DNA from: Parastagonospora avenae f. sp. tritici 18332-5
Taxonomy: Eukaryota; Ascomycota; Dothideomycetes; Pleosporales; Phaeosphaeriaceae
Direction: 5' to 3'
NCBI GenBank assembly: GCA_022559985.1
Contig: JAFJTR010000036.1
Coordinates: 214,826 to 278,825 of the forward strand
DNA: 64,000 bases
Positions 23,578 through 34,708 of this stretch are shown here, piece after piece. Both the position numbers and the translations under genes were made by a program. The notes below the pieces were generated by a model. That model was not told where the DNA came from. It worked only from the letters and a program-made list of their open reading frames with translations, and did no database searches. How positions within the stretch are numbered: the first letter of the stretch is position 1; each line of letters begins with the position of its first letter.

Positions 23578-23649
23578 TATATAAAGGCGCCCGCCTCCCT
23601 CCACCCTTTTTCCTCTACCCACACTCTCAACCCTCCACCCACCGACAAC
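23578..23649 (+). promoter_or_regulatory. TATA box and CT-rich leader of eEF3
   Basis: TATATAAA at 23578..23585 lies 65-72 bp before the eEF3 ATG. A pyrimidine-rich tract follows (CCTCCCTCCACC... to CTCAACCCTCCACCC), as is common in highly expressed fungal genes. Confidence 0.6.
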
Positions 23650-26600
23650 ATGGCTCCCGCTGCTCTTCACGACGCTGCGGCCATCAAGTCCGAGAACTCG
23701 AAGGCTCTCAAGGCCCTCGAGGAGCTCATGGGCAAGTTGACCGTCTCCAAGGAGCAGGACCAGATCAACGCTGCTGCTCAGTCTATCGCCACCTTCATCA
23801 ACGGCGACATTGAGGAGGCTGACGCTCCCACCAAGTATGTCCCACCACCGCTGCCCCTCTATCCCGCCATGGCACGTTTCTAACAATTTTCGCAGGGCCG
23901 TCGAACTGCTCACCAAGCAGCTCGCCAGCAAGAAGGATGCCGTTGCCCGTGAGCGCGCGCTTGACGCCATCCGCGCCATTGCGCAGCACTCCCACGTCTC
24001 CGCCTCGGTCGAGCCCTACCTCGTCGAGCTCCTCCCCGCCGTCCTCGCCGCTGTCGGCGACAAGATGAGCGCCGTCAAGGTCGCTGCTCAGACCACCGCT
24101 GAGTCGATTGTCGCTGCCGCCAACCCCAACGCCGTCAAGGCCATCATCCCACACATCATCAAGTCCCTTGAGACCGCACAAAAGTGGCCCGAGAAGATGA
24201 CTGACCTGAAGTGCATTGAGGTCCTCACCAAGAGCGCCCCCGCACAGATGGCCTTCCGTGTTCCCGACTTGATTCCCGTCATCTCTGGTGCCATGTGGGA
24301 CACCAAGCCCGAGGTCAAGAAGGCCGCTTACGCCACCATGGAGACTCTTTGCTCCTTGATCTCCAACAAGGATATCGAGCGCTTCATTCCCGAGCTCATC
24401 AAGTGTATCGCCAAGCCTGAGAACGTCCCCGAGACCGTTCACTTGCTCGGTGCCACCACCTTCGTCACTGATGTCCACGAGCCCACCCTCGCCATCATGG
24501 TTCCCCTGCTCGAGCGTGGTCTCGTTGAGCGCGAGACTGCCATCAAGCGTAAGACTGCTGTCATTATCGACAACATGTGCAAGCTTGTCGAGGACCCCCA
24601 GATTGTCGCCGCTTTCTTGCCAAAGCTGATGCCTGCGCTCGAGAAGAACCACGACAATTTGGCTGACCCCGAGGCCCGTGAGAAGACCCGCCAGGGTCTC
24701 GACACCCTGATCCGTGTCGGTCACGTTGAGAACGGCAAGATCCCCGAGCTGTCCAAAGACGGCGACGTTGCCACCATTGCTGGCAAGCTCAAGGATGTCC
24801 TGCCCTCCAAGTACAAGCTCGACGACCGCTTCACCCCCGTCGTCAACTACATTGGTGCCATCGGTGGTCAGCTCATCGACGAGAAGGACTACGAAGGCCT
24901 CAACTGGCAGGCTAACGCCGGTCCCTTCGTCGCCGTCCTTGTTGGCGATGAGGAGGCCAAGGACATCACCGAGAACCTCCGCAAGCGCGCTCTGCCCGCT
25001 GCCCTGCAGGAGGAGATCGCTGAGCCTGATGAGGAGGAGGGCGAGGATCTGTGCAACTGCACATTCAACTTGGCCTACGGTGCTAAGATCTTGCTCAACC
25101 AGACACATCTCCGCCTGAAGCGTGGACAGCGTTACGGTCTCCTCGGACCCAACGGATCCGGCAAGACCACCCTCATGCGTGCTATCAACAACGAGCAGGT
25201 CGAGGGTTTCCCCAAGCAGAACGAGGTCAAGACCGTCTACGTTGAGCACGATCTCGACTCAGCCGATACTGAGCAGACCGTTATTGCCTGGACCTTGAAG
25301 AAGCTTGCGGATGTCGGTATCACCAAGCCCGAGGAGGAGGTCAAGAGCACCCTCAACGAGTTCGGTTTCACCAACGACATGTACAACGGTCCCATCACCG
25401 CTCTGTCCGGTGGCTGGAAGATGAAGCTCGCGCTTGCGCGTGCTGTGTTCGAGGAGCCCGACATTCTGCTCCTTGACGAGCCCACCAACCACTTGGACGT
25501 CAAGAACGTCAAGTGGCTCGAGGACTACCTGACCAACTCCCCTTGCACATCCATTGTCATCTCCCACGACAGCAAGTTCTTGAACAACATCATCCAGCAC
25601 GTTATCCACTACGAGCGCTTCAAGCTTAAGCGTTACCGTGGTAACCTCGATGAGTTCGTCAAGCGTGTGCCATCTGCCAAGTCATACCACGAGCTCAGCG
25701 CCTCCGACATGGAGTTCAAGTTCCCCGAGCCCGGTTTCCTCGAGGGTGTCAAGACCAAGGCCAAGGCCATTCTCCGTGCCACCAACATGAGCTTCCAATA
25801 CGAGGGTACCTCCAAGCCCCAGATTGCCGACATCACCTTCCAGTGCTCGCTCGGCTCCCGTATTGCCGTCATTGGTCCTAACGGTGCTGGCAAGTCTACT
25901 CTTGTCAACGTCCTGACTGGTGAGCTTGTCCCCACCTCTGGTGAGATTTACCATCACGAGAACATCCGTATTGCGTACATCAAGCAGCACGCTTTCGCCC
26001 ATATCGATCACCACCTCGACTCTACTCCTTCCGAGTACATCCAGTGGCGTTTCCAGACTGGTGAGGACCGTGAGACCATGGACCGTGCCAACAAGATCGT
26101 CACCGAAGAGGACGAGAAGGCCATGGACAAGATCTACAAGATCGAGGGTACCCAGCGTCGTGTCATCGGTATTAACTCGCGAAGGAAGTTCAAGAACTCC
26201 TACGAGTACGAGTGTTCGTTCGCTCTCGGAGACAACGTCGGCATGAAGAACGAGAAGTGGACTCCCATGATGACTGCAGACAACGCCTGGATTCCTCGTT
26301 CCGAAATCATGGCATCCCATGCCAAGATGGTCGCCGAGGTTGACCAGAAGGAGGCTCTCGCCTCCGGTCAATTCCGTCCTTTGGTCCGTAAGGAAATTGA
26401 GGCCCACTGTGCCCAATTCGGTCTCGATGCTGAGCTTGTCTCTCACTCCCGCATGCGTGGTCTGTCCGGTGGACAGCGTGTCAAGGTCGTTCTCGCCGCT
26501 TGCTCATGGCAGCGTCCTCACTTGATCGTTCTCGACGAGCCTACTAACTACCTCGACCGTGACTCTCTCGGTGCCCTTTCGAAGGCCATCAAGTCCTTTG

Positions 26601-27102
26601 AGGGTGGTGTCATCATCATCACTCACTCGGCTGAGTTCACCAAGGATTTGACTGAGGAAGTCTGGGCTGTCATGGACGGTCGCATGACACCTTCCGGCCA
26701 CAACTGGGTGCAGGGTCAGGGTTCCGGCCCTCGTTTCAGCGCCAAGGAAGGTGAGGAGGAGGAGAAGTTTGACGCCATGGGGTATGTATTCCCTCTTGTT
26801 CCGAAAACTCGGAATGTTCCAACAATTCCGACAATTCCCCAAACACCTTCCCACACCCACGCCTTCACATACACACATCCCACACACTTACAAAACCCTT
26901 TATTGGACTACGCTAAGCCTAATGCAGAAATAAAATTGCATCTCAAGAAAAGAAGAAAAAGCTCACCTCCAGCGAGATGCGCAAGGTAAGATTTGACCTT
27001 CACGCTACTAAATACAGCTGCTAACAACCTCTGTAGAAGAAGAAGGACCGCATGGCCCGCCGCAAGCGTGGTGAGGAGGTTTTCTCTGACGAGGACGACT
27101 AA
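23650..27102 (+). CDS. TEF3: Translation elongation factor eEF3 (ABC-F type ATPase)
   Basis: Four exons (23650..23834, 23896..26781, 26928..26985, 27037..27102) encode 1064 aa. HEAT repeats fill the first 330 residues. Two ABC cassettes follow: Walker A GPNGSGKTT near residue 479 with signature LSGGW and DEPTNHLD, and Walker A GPNGAGKST near 721 with LSGGQ and DEPTNYLD. The chromo-like insert lies within the second cassette, and the C-terminus is the Lys/Arg-rich tail (EMRKKKKDRMARRKRGEEVF). eEF3 is the fungus-specific ATPase that releases E-site tRNA in each elongation cycle. Introns 2 (146 bp) and 3 (51 bp) separate the basic tail, so a single long ORF misstates the C-terminus. Codon use is strongly biased to C-ending codons, fitting high expression, and creates long antisense ORFs. 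Confidence 0.98.
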
Positions 27103-28200
27103 GTGTATCGCCTCCGACAAAAGTCTTCTTTCTTTCTTAGTTGCGATGTTCACGGATGCGATAGAGGGGTGCATTTCACGGCTTGAGACGCTTAGCCTAC
27201 GACAGTAATGTGTGATGCGCTGCGAGTGGTCATGGGTCGGCGTCTGGATATCCACAAAATTATGCATGGTTTTGTTACGACAGCTACAGCTTGCAGGTTC
27301 GTTATCTGTCAAGAAGATAGAAATAGATCTTGATAAACAGTTCAAACTTGTGTGCTTTGACATTGAAGGGATATGATGTTTGCTATTCAGGTTTGACATG
27401 GTGGAGAGTGTTTAGAAAGAGCGGGTGATGAATTACCTTAATCCTCAGACAGGATAGTATGCTTGAGGCATGCCATTGTGGTATGACACTTTGCTCAGTC
27501 AAGTACAGCACCCTTCACAGTGAAAGTCCCATCACATAGTCCTACCCAATCCTATTCTTGTTTTACAGAATCGACTGTGAAAGACGAGGTAACGACATCT
27601 ATGAAGCCTTCAAGCTTGTAATCTGTATGTCAAAGGCCTTTGATCATCTCGTGAGCATTGGTATTGCAAGACTGTCGCTCAGAGCTCTGAAAGCCTCTAC
27701 AGGCATTTACATCTCAGCCTCTGTAGGAAAGGAAAACAGATTATGCTTGTTACAAGTGGTAAACAACGAGAAGAGAGATTGAAGATAGGGTGAGCTGGAG
27801 GTATATACTAGCATTTTTAGGTGCGCGATATGTATAGCCTTGCAATGAATTCGCCCGCGAACGACGTGTTCGTAGATTTTCGGAGGTGAAAGGATTCAAA
27901 AATCAAAAGGATGGCGTGTCCGGGGTTGGTGAGGCCTGGAGGTATACGCAGTCATACGATAGAGATGCCGTTCTCCTTAGGCGAGCCACATGTAAAGTCA
28001 CAGGGGAAGCAGCGGTTTTGCAAGGGGTTCAACGATATAGGACAAGCAACTGACCCGAGACTATATCGTGAGTTGCTTATCGCGTAGGCTGGAGGTATAC
28101 GCGCTTTTGTCGGTCCTCAATTAATGCTACAAATTCACCCCCATTTCGGAAAGGGCGGGGCTTTCAAGGCCCTAATAGCCTGGGTAAATTGGTCGAGCAA
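27103..28200. other. Intergenic region with a repeated 14-mer
   Basis: No gene is recognised. CTGGAGGTATACGC occurs near 27936 and 28089, with a related CTGGAGGTATATAC near 27795. Confidence 0.35.
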
Positions 28201-29304
28201 TCATGAGATTACCTTTGAAATCAGATCCAGGAGCCTGTCCGCCATTGCCCTGACCGCTGCTGTGCAAGCCTTACGTTCCGCGACATCAGCCTTTGAGCGC
28301 CCTTGCGCACCCTGGAAAACTACCACGTGTGATCTAAATTGGGGAAGCATGTCATCGTACATGATCATCAGCTCACGAACCACTTCTGCAGCCAGAGTAA
28401 TGTCAGCAATGTGACCAATGTGAGTGCTTTCGAATCTGCCATTGCGTTCGGTTGAACTCACTGACGCGCTCGTTTCGCGTAAGTGAACACTCAGACATGT
28501 CATACTCCACCAGTTGCAGCCCGTTTTCAAGCTTTGTTAAATCGTCAAAGTAGCAGCGAGACAGGCAAGCATCCAGCGAGAGTACCTCAGCCTGGACACT
28601 CTTCTTCTTGCTTATCACCTTGTGGAAGGCCCTGAGAAATCCCCGCCGGTGATCCGTTATGAGATTACGGATTTGGCCCACGGTGTCTTCAGATTCGGAT
28701 GATTGTGCTGAGGAGTGACCAGATTGAATTGAGGTGTGGCGGCTCTGGACGAATGTGCCCTGTTCGATAGAATCAGGTAATGGATCCTCACAGATACAGT
28801 TCTGGCTTACCTTTACATTGTCTGCAACACTGCTATGTTGCCTCTGTAGTCCGCCTGCGTCTCCTTCAGACTTCTGATGTTTTCTCATATGATTGCTAAG
28901 GTTACGGAGTTGCGTATATGCCTTGTTCCCACAAATTTCTTCCGGACATGCCCACATGCAGTATCTCTGACCATTACGGACCTTTGTCACGATGTGATGC
29001 TTGAAGGTATGTTGATTCGCGAAGCCGTGTTCGGTGCATAAGGGGCAAAGATCTGCGGTGCATTCCTGGCTGAACATACCTTCTGCAAGGCTGTTGTTTA
29101 TGGGACGAACATCGGGCACGTTGTCTGTACGAGATGTGATACTACGATCAACAGACAGCTCTCCACCTGAAAAGCTTCAGTGCTTCTGAAATTCGTTGCT
29201 TTTCGAGAGAATTTACAAGCTAGCTTGCTAAAGAGAGTGGTGATTTTCTTCTTCTGCGATGGGTGAGTGGTGCTCGCGTCCATGGTTACATCCTGGGTTT
29301 CCAT
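28201..29304 (-). CDS. Hypothetical protein with C2H2-like zinc-binding region
   Basis: Exons 29217..29304, 28462..29166 and 28201..28385 encode 325 aa. Intron 1 (50 bp, GTAAAT...TTTTCAG) joins FSKLAC to GELSVDRS; intron 2 (76 bp, GTGAGT, GCTGACAT, CTGCAG) joins NERV to VVRELMIM. These splices were chosen because phases agree and the alternative read-through frames stop quickly. Around residues 55-105 there are paired Cys and His (CPLC...FKHHIV; CMWACPEEIC...LSNHMRKH) like two C2H2-type fingers with irregular spacing. The middle is Ser/Gln-rich and the C-terminus alpha-helical. The function is unknown; a DNA- or RNA-binding role is only a guess. Confidence 0.6.
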
Positions 29305-29600
29305 CTTGCCCTGCGGCAGTGAGCTCAAAACAGTGTATCTAGATAATGTCAGTACTAGGCGATGGTATTTTGGGAGCTTTCGGTATCAGCGAAGGCTGTT
29401 GTGAGGATATAAGGCATTATTGAACGTGGCGGAGCATTAGGTATCTGAAGCTGACCACATGCGCGCGATATCTTGGCTGATTCGCCTGACCCCGCATCAG
29501 GCTGCGCATTCGCATTTTCAGTAAGAACAGGTACAAGAAGTGTTGTTTGTGTTTTTGTACTTGACGTTTCCTCGCTAAACTGCTCAGGTGTGTAGCAGAC

Positions 29601-30491
29601 ATGGCATTACCAACGCCACATTTACCGGGCCCGATAACAGACTCCACTGCAGCCCACCCAGAACTGGCCGATTCAGTCGAATCCGATCGCAAAAAAGAAA
29701 CATTGTTACAATACGTACAGAGATCTGTCAACGAAGATGAAGAATTTTGCTTCATGCGCTTCGAATCACTGCAAAGAACCAACGTAGTCGCGCTGCAAGA
29801 TAAACTGGTTCGATGGAAAGGTCAGCTGCGCATGGAGAATAAAGTTTCTGATAGCACCCTGGAAGATCTTAGACAAACGTGAGAATACTATGGTCAGTCC
29901 AGTATCTCTAGACGTCACCTAATAAGCGCTCACTGAGATAACTATGTAACATAGCGACCGCAATCCAAAACTATCACTTCCTCCGCAGCAGAAAACACAT
30001 GACCAAGCAAGACGCAATACAGAGGAAACTTCACTTACAGCGCTACTTTCAACTCAAGTGCACGACATCTCTGTCTTCAACTCCCATTGCTCCTACTTCG
30101 ACGACGCAAAACCCCGACCCGACGCTCTCCGCTCCACCCTAATGCACGCCCCCCAGCCTGGCTAACCTACTCTTTCAACGAGTGTTCCGCCCGACGCCGC
30201 GAATTCTCCAAGGGAAAACCACCCAAAGAAGTCTCGCCCTTCATCGATCAACTCTGTCGCTTCACCATCGCGGCCGTAGGCGGCTCATTCCTCGTTGGCC
30301 CGATGTTGATCATGGCGATCAGCCCGTCGACTACGAAGAGCCTTGTAACGGTCTCTGTGTCCGTGATGATATTCATTGCGGTACTGACGTTTGTCGTCAA
30401 GCCTGCTAATGTTGAGGCCTTGGTGTCGACGGCGACGTATGCGGCCGTTTTGGTTGTTTTTGTGGGATCTAGTACGGGGATTAGGCGGTGA
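29601..30491 (+). pseudogene. DUF6594 membrane protein gene, broken
   Basis: The family is recognised from the N-terminal coil (RTNVVALQDKLVRWKGQL) and the C-terminal membrane part (SPFIDQLCRF, GGSFLVGPMLIM, STTKSLVTVSVSV, STATYAAVLVVFVG). The ancestral first exon seems to pass TGA at 29880..29882 (CGA to TGA is a likely origin) into EYY and an intron at 29893..29954 (GTCAGT...CATAG), continuing as TAIQNYHFLRS. After LHLQRYF the frame changes near 30050 to FNSHCSYFDDAKPRPDALR, and again at a run of six C near 30145 to AWLTYSFNECSARRREF. One stop and two frame changes make an intact protein unlikely. A complete member of the same family lies at 58993. Confidence 0.65.
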
Positions 30492-31561
30492 AGTTGATGA
30501 AAGCGCATTGCATGTATATCTCCTAAACTCACTTCATCTCTCTTGCCGCAACGGTAGCATGAAATGCAAAGAACTCACACCTTAGAGATGTTCGGAAGTA
30601 ATCTAGATCAAGCTATGTGGTGGCTATCTAAGTTCCGACGCCAGCCACATCTGAGACAGTTAATCAAAGAACGACGAGTAACTAATACACATAAGAGAGT
30701 GGGCACGAAGACGTTGATTGAAGATCTCACAACACCCGCACATCACACACTAGCACCTAACGGTCAAGCTTGTCCGTCCTCAACACATCTCACTGCATAT
30801 ATTAGATTGACTTTGAGTACTTGAAGATCATCAAGTTGTTATATCAACGAAACGAAACACGTACTGGTTTTTAGCGTCACGAAACAGAAAGCAATATGCA
30901 GCTCCAGTAACGCAAACAACCTACTTCTATGCTTTTGACGGCGAGATGATGTACCAACATCTCTTAATCTATCCGAGCCATGAGGCTGAACATGTCAAAA
31001 GCAGACTCGTACAGGAGCGAGAAGTCTCATCTTCGATCTTCACGCATCAAGCAATATGTAGTGTCTGAAATGTAGTTGTAGTTGTCCGTACATAGCAATC
31101 CTCATTATCACGTGAGCTGCTGACGCACAGGCCTGCAGGCCTGTGCGCAGCAGAATTGTATATTAACGCGTTCGTACGATAGATAGAACATCATCAATCT
31201 GCAACAATATACACTCGTAACTTGATCAACCCCATCGTACAATATTGTACACCCACTTACTGCAACTATCGCGCTGCAGACGAAGTGCTACTAACAGTAG
31301 TGGTATATCTATGAAACTTGATACTTCCGACCAGTGTCCATACGCTTTCTCTTCCTCCGCCTGCACCAGCATGTGCATGTGAAAGAGTGCCATATCTCTC
31401 CACATGAGGATCTTTCAGCGTTAAGGCTAATCGAATCGAAGATATGCGCCTGAAATGCCGATAAAATGAACATACATGCCGTGAACGCCAAAGACCCGCT
31501 ATGCAACACCCGAAAAGCCCACAAAGTATATTCGCCAAAAAGATGTCCCCGTCAGCTCCCC
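30492..31561. other. AT-richer intergenic region containing a long palindrome
   Basis: No gene is recognised in this 1.07 kb between the DUF6594 pseudogene and BST1. The notable element is the palindrome at 31124..31147. Confidence 0.4.
31117..31153. repeat. 24-bp perfect palindrome within an 18-bp stem
   Basis: CGCACAGGCCTG followed by its exact complement forms a 24-bp palindrome (31124..31147) centred on CTGCAG. Flanking CTGCTG (31117) and CAGCAG (31148) extend the symmetry with a single bulged A at 31123. The origin is unknown; it could be a protein-binding site, a transposon footprint or a cruciform-forming sequence. Confidence 0.85.
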
Positions 31562-34500
31562 TCAAGGCCGCTTCTTCCCCTCACTCCCACCTCCCGTATC
31601 TTCCACCCCATCGCTACCGTCCTCAAACGCCAGCCCCGACATATCGAAATGAATAGCCACAAGCCACGCGCACAGAATATTCGCCAGGTGATGCAGAACA
31701 TACGCATACGTGACGCCATACACCGCCGCATACGCCCCAATCGCGAAGAGAAAGACATTCGAGAACAACGATATGCCCGGTCTCACTCTTGGAATCATGC
31801 GCCCAGTGCTCAGCGTCTCCACAAGTAGGATAAACGGCGTGATCGACAAGACATTATGGTGCGAGGAGAACGGCGTTAACCACTGTATAGCCAGGTTACG
31901 CATCCAGACGACGAGTACTGGGAGATTGATTGGCAGGATCCACAGCATCAATATGAAGATTGAATGCGCGTAGTTGTAGAAGTTGTAGTTGGAGTCGAGT
32001 TGTGTTTCCCTCGCGAGTCGGAAGCCGCGGATGCAGGTTGCGAGCTGCACGATGCAGAGAACGACGTATGCGAAGTGGTATGGTATTGCGGTTGAGACAA
32101 GGGATAGCAGGATGAGTGTGGTGATGATTCGGCGTCGAGTCGATGTTACGGCGAAAGCCTCTGGTGTTCGTTGGCCGGCTGCGTTTAGGAGTCGATTTGT
32201 CCTGACCAGGGCATAGATTGTTGCGAAGAGGTAGGCCAGGACCAGTGCAATGTAATTTACCACGACGCAGATGGCGGTACACATGATACCGAACAGCGGG
32301 ACCAAGAACCAGAAGAAGGGATCTTCGGACCCGAGTAGTAACTCGTTGTTGTCGTTATCGAAGAACGCGCCGACGATCGATGCCGGCCCACCCAACGCCT
32401 GCAGCTTCTTAGACTGCATCTGTGCAGTGGCCAAAGTGATGGACAACAATGTCAAAGCCGTGATTGCAAGTGGCAGCGATGAATATACACACTCATTGAG
32501 GCCCTGCGCAAAGCTTATGAAGACTCCTGTAGCATCGTATGTGCGGAATTGTTGGCGCAAGACCAAGGCAACGATGAGGAGCGGGAAAGCAGCGAAGACG
32601 ATTCGGTAGCGCATCCAGAGCTTTCCCAGACTGCCAAGTAAGTCTACTTTAAGGGTAACGTCGATACTGCTATCGCACGTTGGGTCGGTCCATATCTGCA
32701 ACGACACGCCATTCGAAGCACTCTTGGAGGAGAGCGCGGGAGGCAGGTAAGGCGAGACGCCGTGTAGGTTGATCATTGCATCTTCGACGTTGACGAAGAA
32801 TTTGCTTTCGTACAGGTCGGAGATGTATTGTCGTAGCAGTGGAGCGAATAGCTCGCCCTGGCTGCATTGCTGTCTACTGATGTGTATGTTGTACGCCAAT
32901 AGGCTTGAGTGCAACGCGGGGATACTGATATCTGTCGTCAGAGGGCGGCGAGGCGGTAGTTGCAAGGAGACTCCAGTGTAGAGTAAACGCTGTAAACTCA
33001 GATCAACCTTGATCGTGGCCTCGGAACTGGCACTGAAGCCTGCAACGACCCATCCTGCACTGTGTTGGGCAGCCTTGTCAAGCACGGCGACGAACTGATG
33101 CTGTGCCAGGTCCCGTACATCATACTGCAGATATGAAAACGGCGCTTGATCCGGCCTGAATGGGAAGTTTGAATGACTGCTAGACTCAGGAAGAACGATG
33201 ACATCGGATGCAGCATTCTTGCAAGCCAATCTCGTCGCGCTCGGACTTTCACCGGCAAGGTCCAAAGGCGTCAGAGAGGGGTGAGTTGATTGCGCTGAAG
33301 AGACGCTGCAGAAAAGAACTTCTAGCCTGCCATACTCACCTGGTCCGTCCAGCCGCTCATTAGTCAACAGTGTGAAGATCCTCTCGCCATGGTCTCGTGG
33401 TGGTACTGGGAGTAAAAAGGCTTTTGTACCCAGAGACCACTGCCCTAGGCTCCTTAGAATAAGCTGTTCGTCCTGCGGTAATATCGCGGTATCAACGTCG
33501 ACCGTCAACAAGGTGGTCTCTGCAGTCAGTGGTAGGTTCTTCTCTGCAATATCCTCAAGTCCGGTGAGGAACCACTTCTTGAAGAAGCGCATGCGTTTTG
33601 TGACTGGGAGTGTCTGCATTGCTTGTGATACATCTACTACATCGTATAATGCTCGTACGATGCTCTTGCGGACTTGGTCACACCAAGTGATGGCAAGATG
33701 GTCTGCACCAGTCCAGCAATTGGGTATGGAGGACGAGAATACGGTAAAGCCGTGTGTCTCTGGCGCTATAGAAGCGATGCTTGCATAGTCCGATGAGACT
33801 ATGTTGTCCAGCCCGCCACCCGCAATTGACACGAGCGTTACGTGCTGTAGCGGATTGTCCTTGGCTAAGTCTTGTGCATATGCGTTCCGCCAGTAGCTGT
33901 TGACTGAATTCTGAATGCGAACAATATCTCCATCAAACGATACAGGAGGCCTAGCGTGAGGCGCTGCAATCGTGACAATCGTGTTGATTGAGTTCGCTTG
34001 ATAGTTCGGCATCGTGAACAGAGTCCGCGCAACAACGCCACCCATCGAGTGACCTACGATGATGACAGATGTCGGGTCTGGTAGATTTGGATCGCGTCGG
34101 GAGCGGCCTGGGGTGTGATATAGAGATAAGATGAATGTGATGGCATCGTTGAGATATTCAGCCTGGTCTAACACTGTTTGGCCATGAAAGGCAGTAAAGT
34201 CCTCGTTGAAGTCGACCGCAAAGAAGTCTAGCGGCCTTCTCTCTCCTTTCCCCATGTTCGACTCATGCTGGACGGAGTTATGGTAGTGGTATGCGGACTC
34301 AGCGGCGAGCGATCGCACTTGCTTGTAGCTGCCGGCGTTCCCTGGTACAAACAGGACAGGTGCTCCTTTGACCGTGAACTCCTCATCAATTCCCCACTCC
34401 CGATAGAGGTATAACGAGTATTTTCGTGCGAATCGTGTATGCTCGGTATCGAAGTCGTCGAATTTTGAGTACATGGGGCGCATGTAGACCATTTCACAAC

Positions 34501-34708
34501 CCTTGGTGTCCAGTTGCTTAGTCAGAAATGACTGCAACATGAGGAAAAACGCGGCAAAGCCAAGTGCTGATGTGACCAGCGTGTATGCTGAGCAAGCCCA
34601 TGGGTTGCGCAGCCTGAGCCTCCATCGCCTGTCCTGCACCTTCACCACATCTTCCGCCAGCATGTCCATTGTAGTTGAGCCCATCTTGACTTGCGCCTTT
34701 TTGCTCAT
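31562..34708 (-). CDS. BST1: GPI inositol-deacylase Bst1 (PGAP1 family)
   Basis: One exon encodes 1048 aa. An N-terminal membrane anchor (about residues 35-60, LVTSALGFAAFFLML) is followed by CEMVYMRPMY, then the lipase core with PVLFVPGNAGSYKQVRS and the nucleophile motif GHSMGG near residue 220. A large lumenal part and about eight C-terminal hydrophobic segments complete the family layout. Bst1 removes the inositol-linked acyl chain from GPI-anchored proteins in the ER, a step needed for their export and quality control. Length and order of elements agree with fungal homologues, and no intron is required. The start at 34708 (MSKKAQVKM) is the first ATG of the frame. Confidence 0.93.
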   Translation of the reverse strand: MSKKAQVKMGSTTMDMLAEDVVKVQDRRWRLRLRNPWACSAYTLVTSALGFAAFFLMLQSFLTKQLDTKGCEMVYMRPMYSKFDDFDTEHTRFARKYSLYLYREWGIDEEFTVKGAPVLFVPGNAGSYKQVRSLAAESAYHYHNSVQHESNMGKGERRPLDFFAVDFNEDFTAFHGQTVLDQAEYLNDAITFILSLYHTPGRSRRDPNLPDPTSVIIVGHSMGGVVARTLFTMPNYQANSINTIVTIAAPHARPPVSFDGDIVRIQNSVNSYWRNAYAQDLAKDNPLQHVTLVSIAGGGLDNIVSSDYASIASIAPETHGFTVFSSSIPNCWTGADHLAITWCDQVRKSIVRALYDVVDVSQAMQTLPVTKRMRFFKKWFLTGLEDIAEKNLPLTAETTLLTVDVDTAILPQDEQLILRSLGQWSLGTKAFLLPVPPRDHGERIFTLLTNERLDGPGEYGRLEVLFCSVSSAQSTHPSLTPLDLAGESPSATRLACKNAASDVIVLPESSSHSNFPFRPDQAPFSYLQYDVRDLAQHQFVAVLDKAAQHSAGWVVAGFSASSEATIKVDLSLQRLLYTGVSLQLPPRRPLTTDISIPALHSSLLAYNIHISRQQCSQGELFAPLLRQYISDLYESKFFVNVEDAMINLHGVSPYLPPALSSKSASNGVSLQIWTDPTCDSSIDVTLKVDLLGSLGKLWMRYRIVFAAFPLLIVALVLRQQFRTYDATGVFISFAQGLNECVYSSLPLAITALTLLSITLATAQMQSKKLQALGGPASIVGAFFDNDNNELLLGSEDPFFWFLVPLFGIMCTAICVVVNYIALVLAYLFATIYALVRTNRLLNAAGQRTPEAFAVTSTRRRIITTLILLSLVSTAIPYHFAYVVLCIVQLATCIRGFRLARETQLDSNYNFYNYAHSIFILMLWILPINLPVLVVWMRNLAIQWLTPFSSHHNVLSITPFILLVETLSTGRMIPRVRPGISLFSNVFLFAIGAYAAVYGVTYAYVLHHLANILCAWLVAIHFDMSGLAFEDGSDGVEDTGGGSEGKKRP

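Noticed and set aside
23798..26446. Very long minus-strand ORFs (up to 483 codons) across the eEF3 gene
   Set aside because: They are antisense to a strongly conserved protein. The C-ending codon bias of eEF3 removes stop codons on the other strand; the translations are Leu/Val/Gly-rich without domains.
28130..28200. Extra 3' exon of the C2H2-like gene (after GTAATC...ACCCAG)
   Set aside because: The intron would be only 33 bp, shorter than any other in the window.
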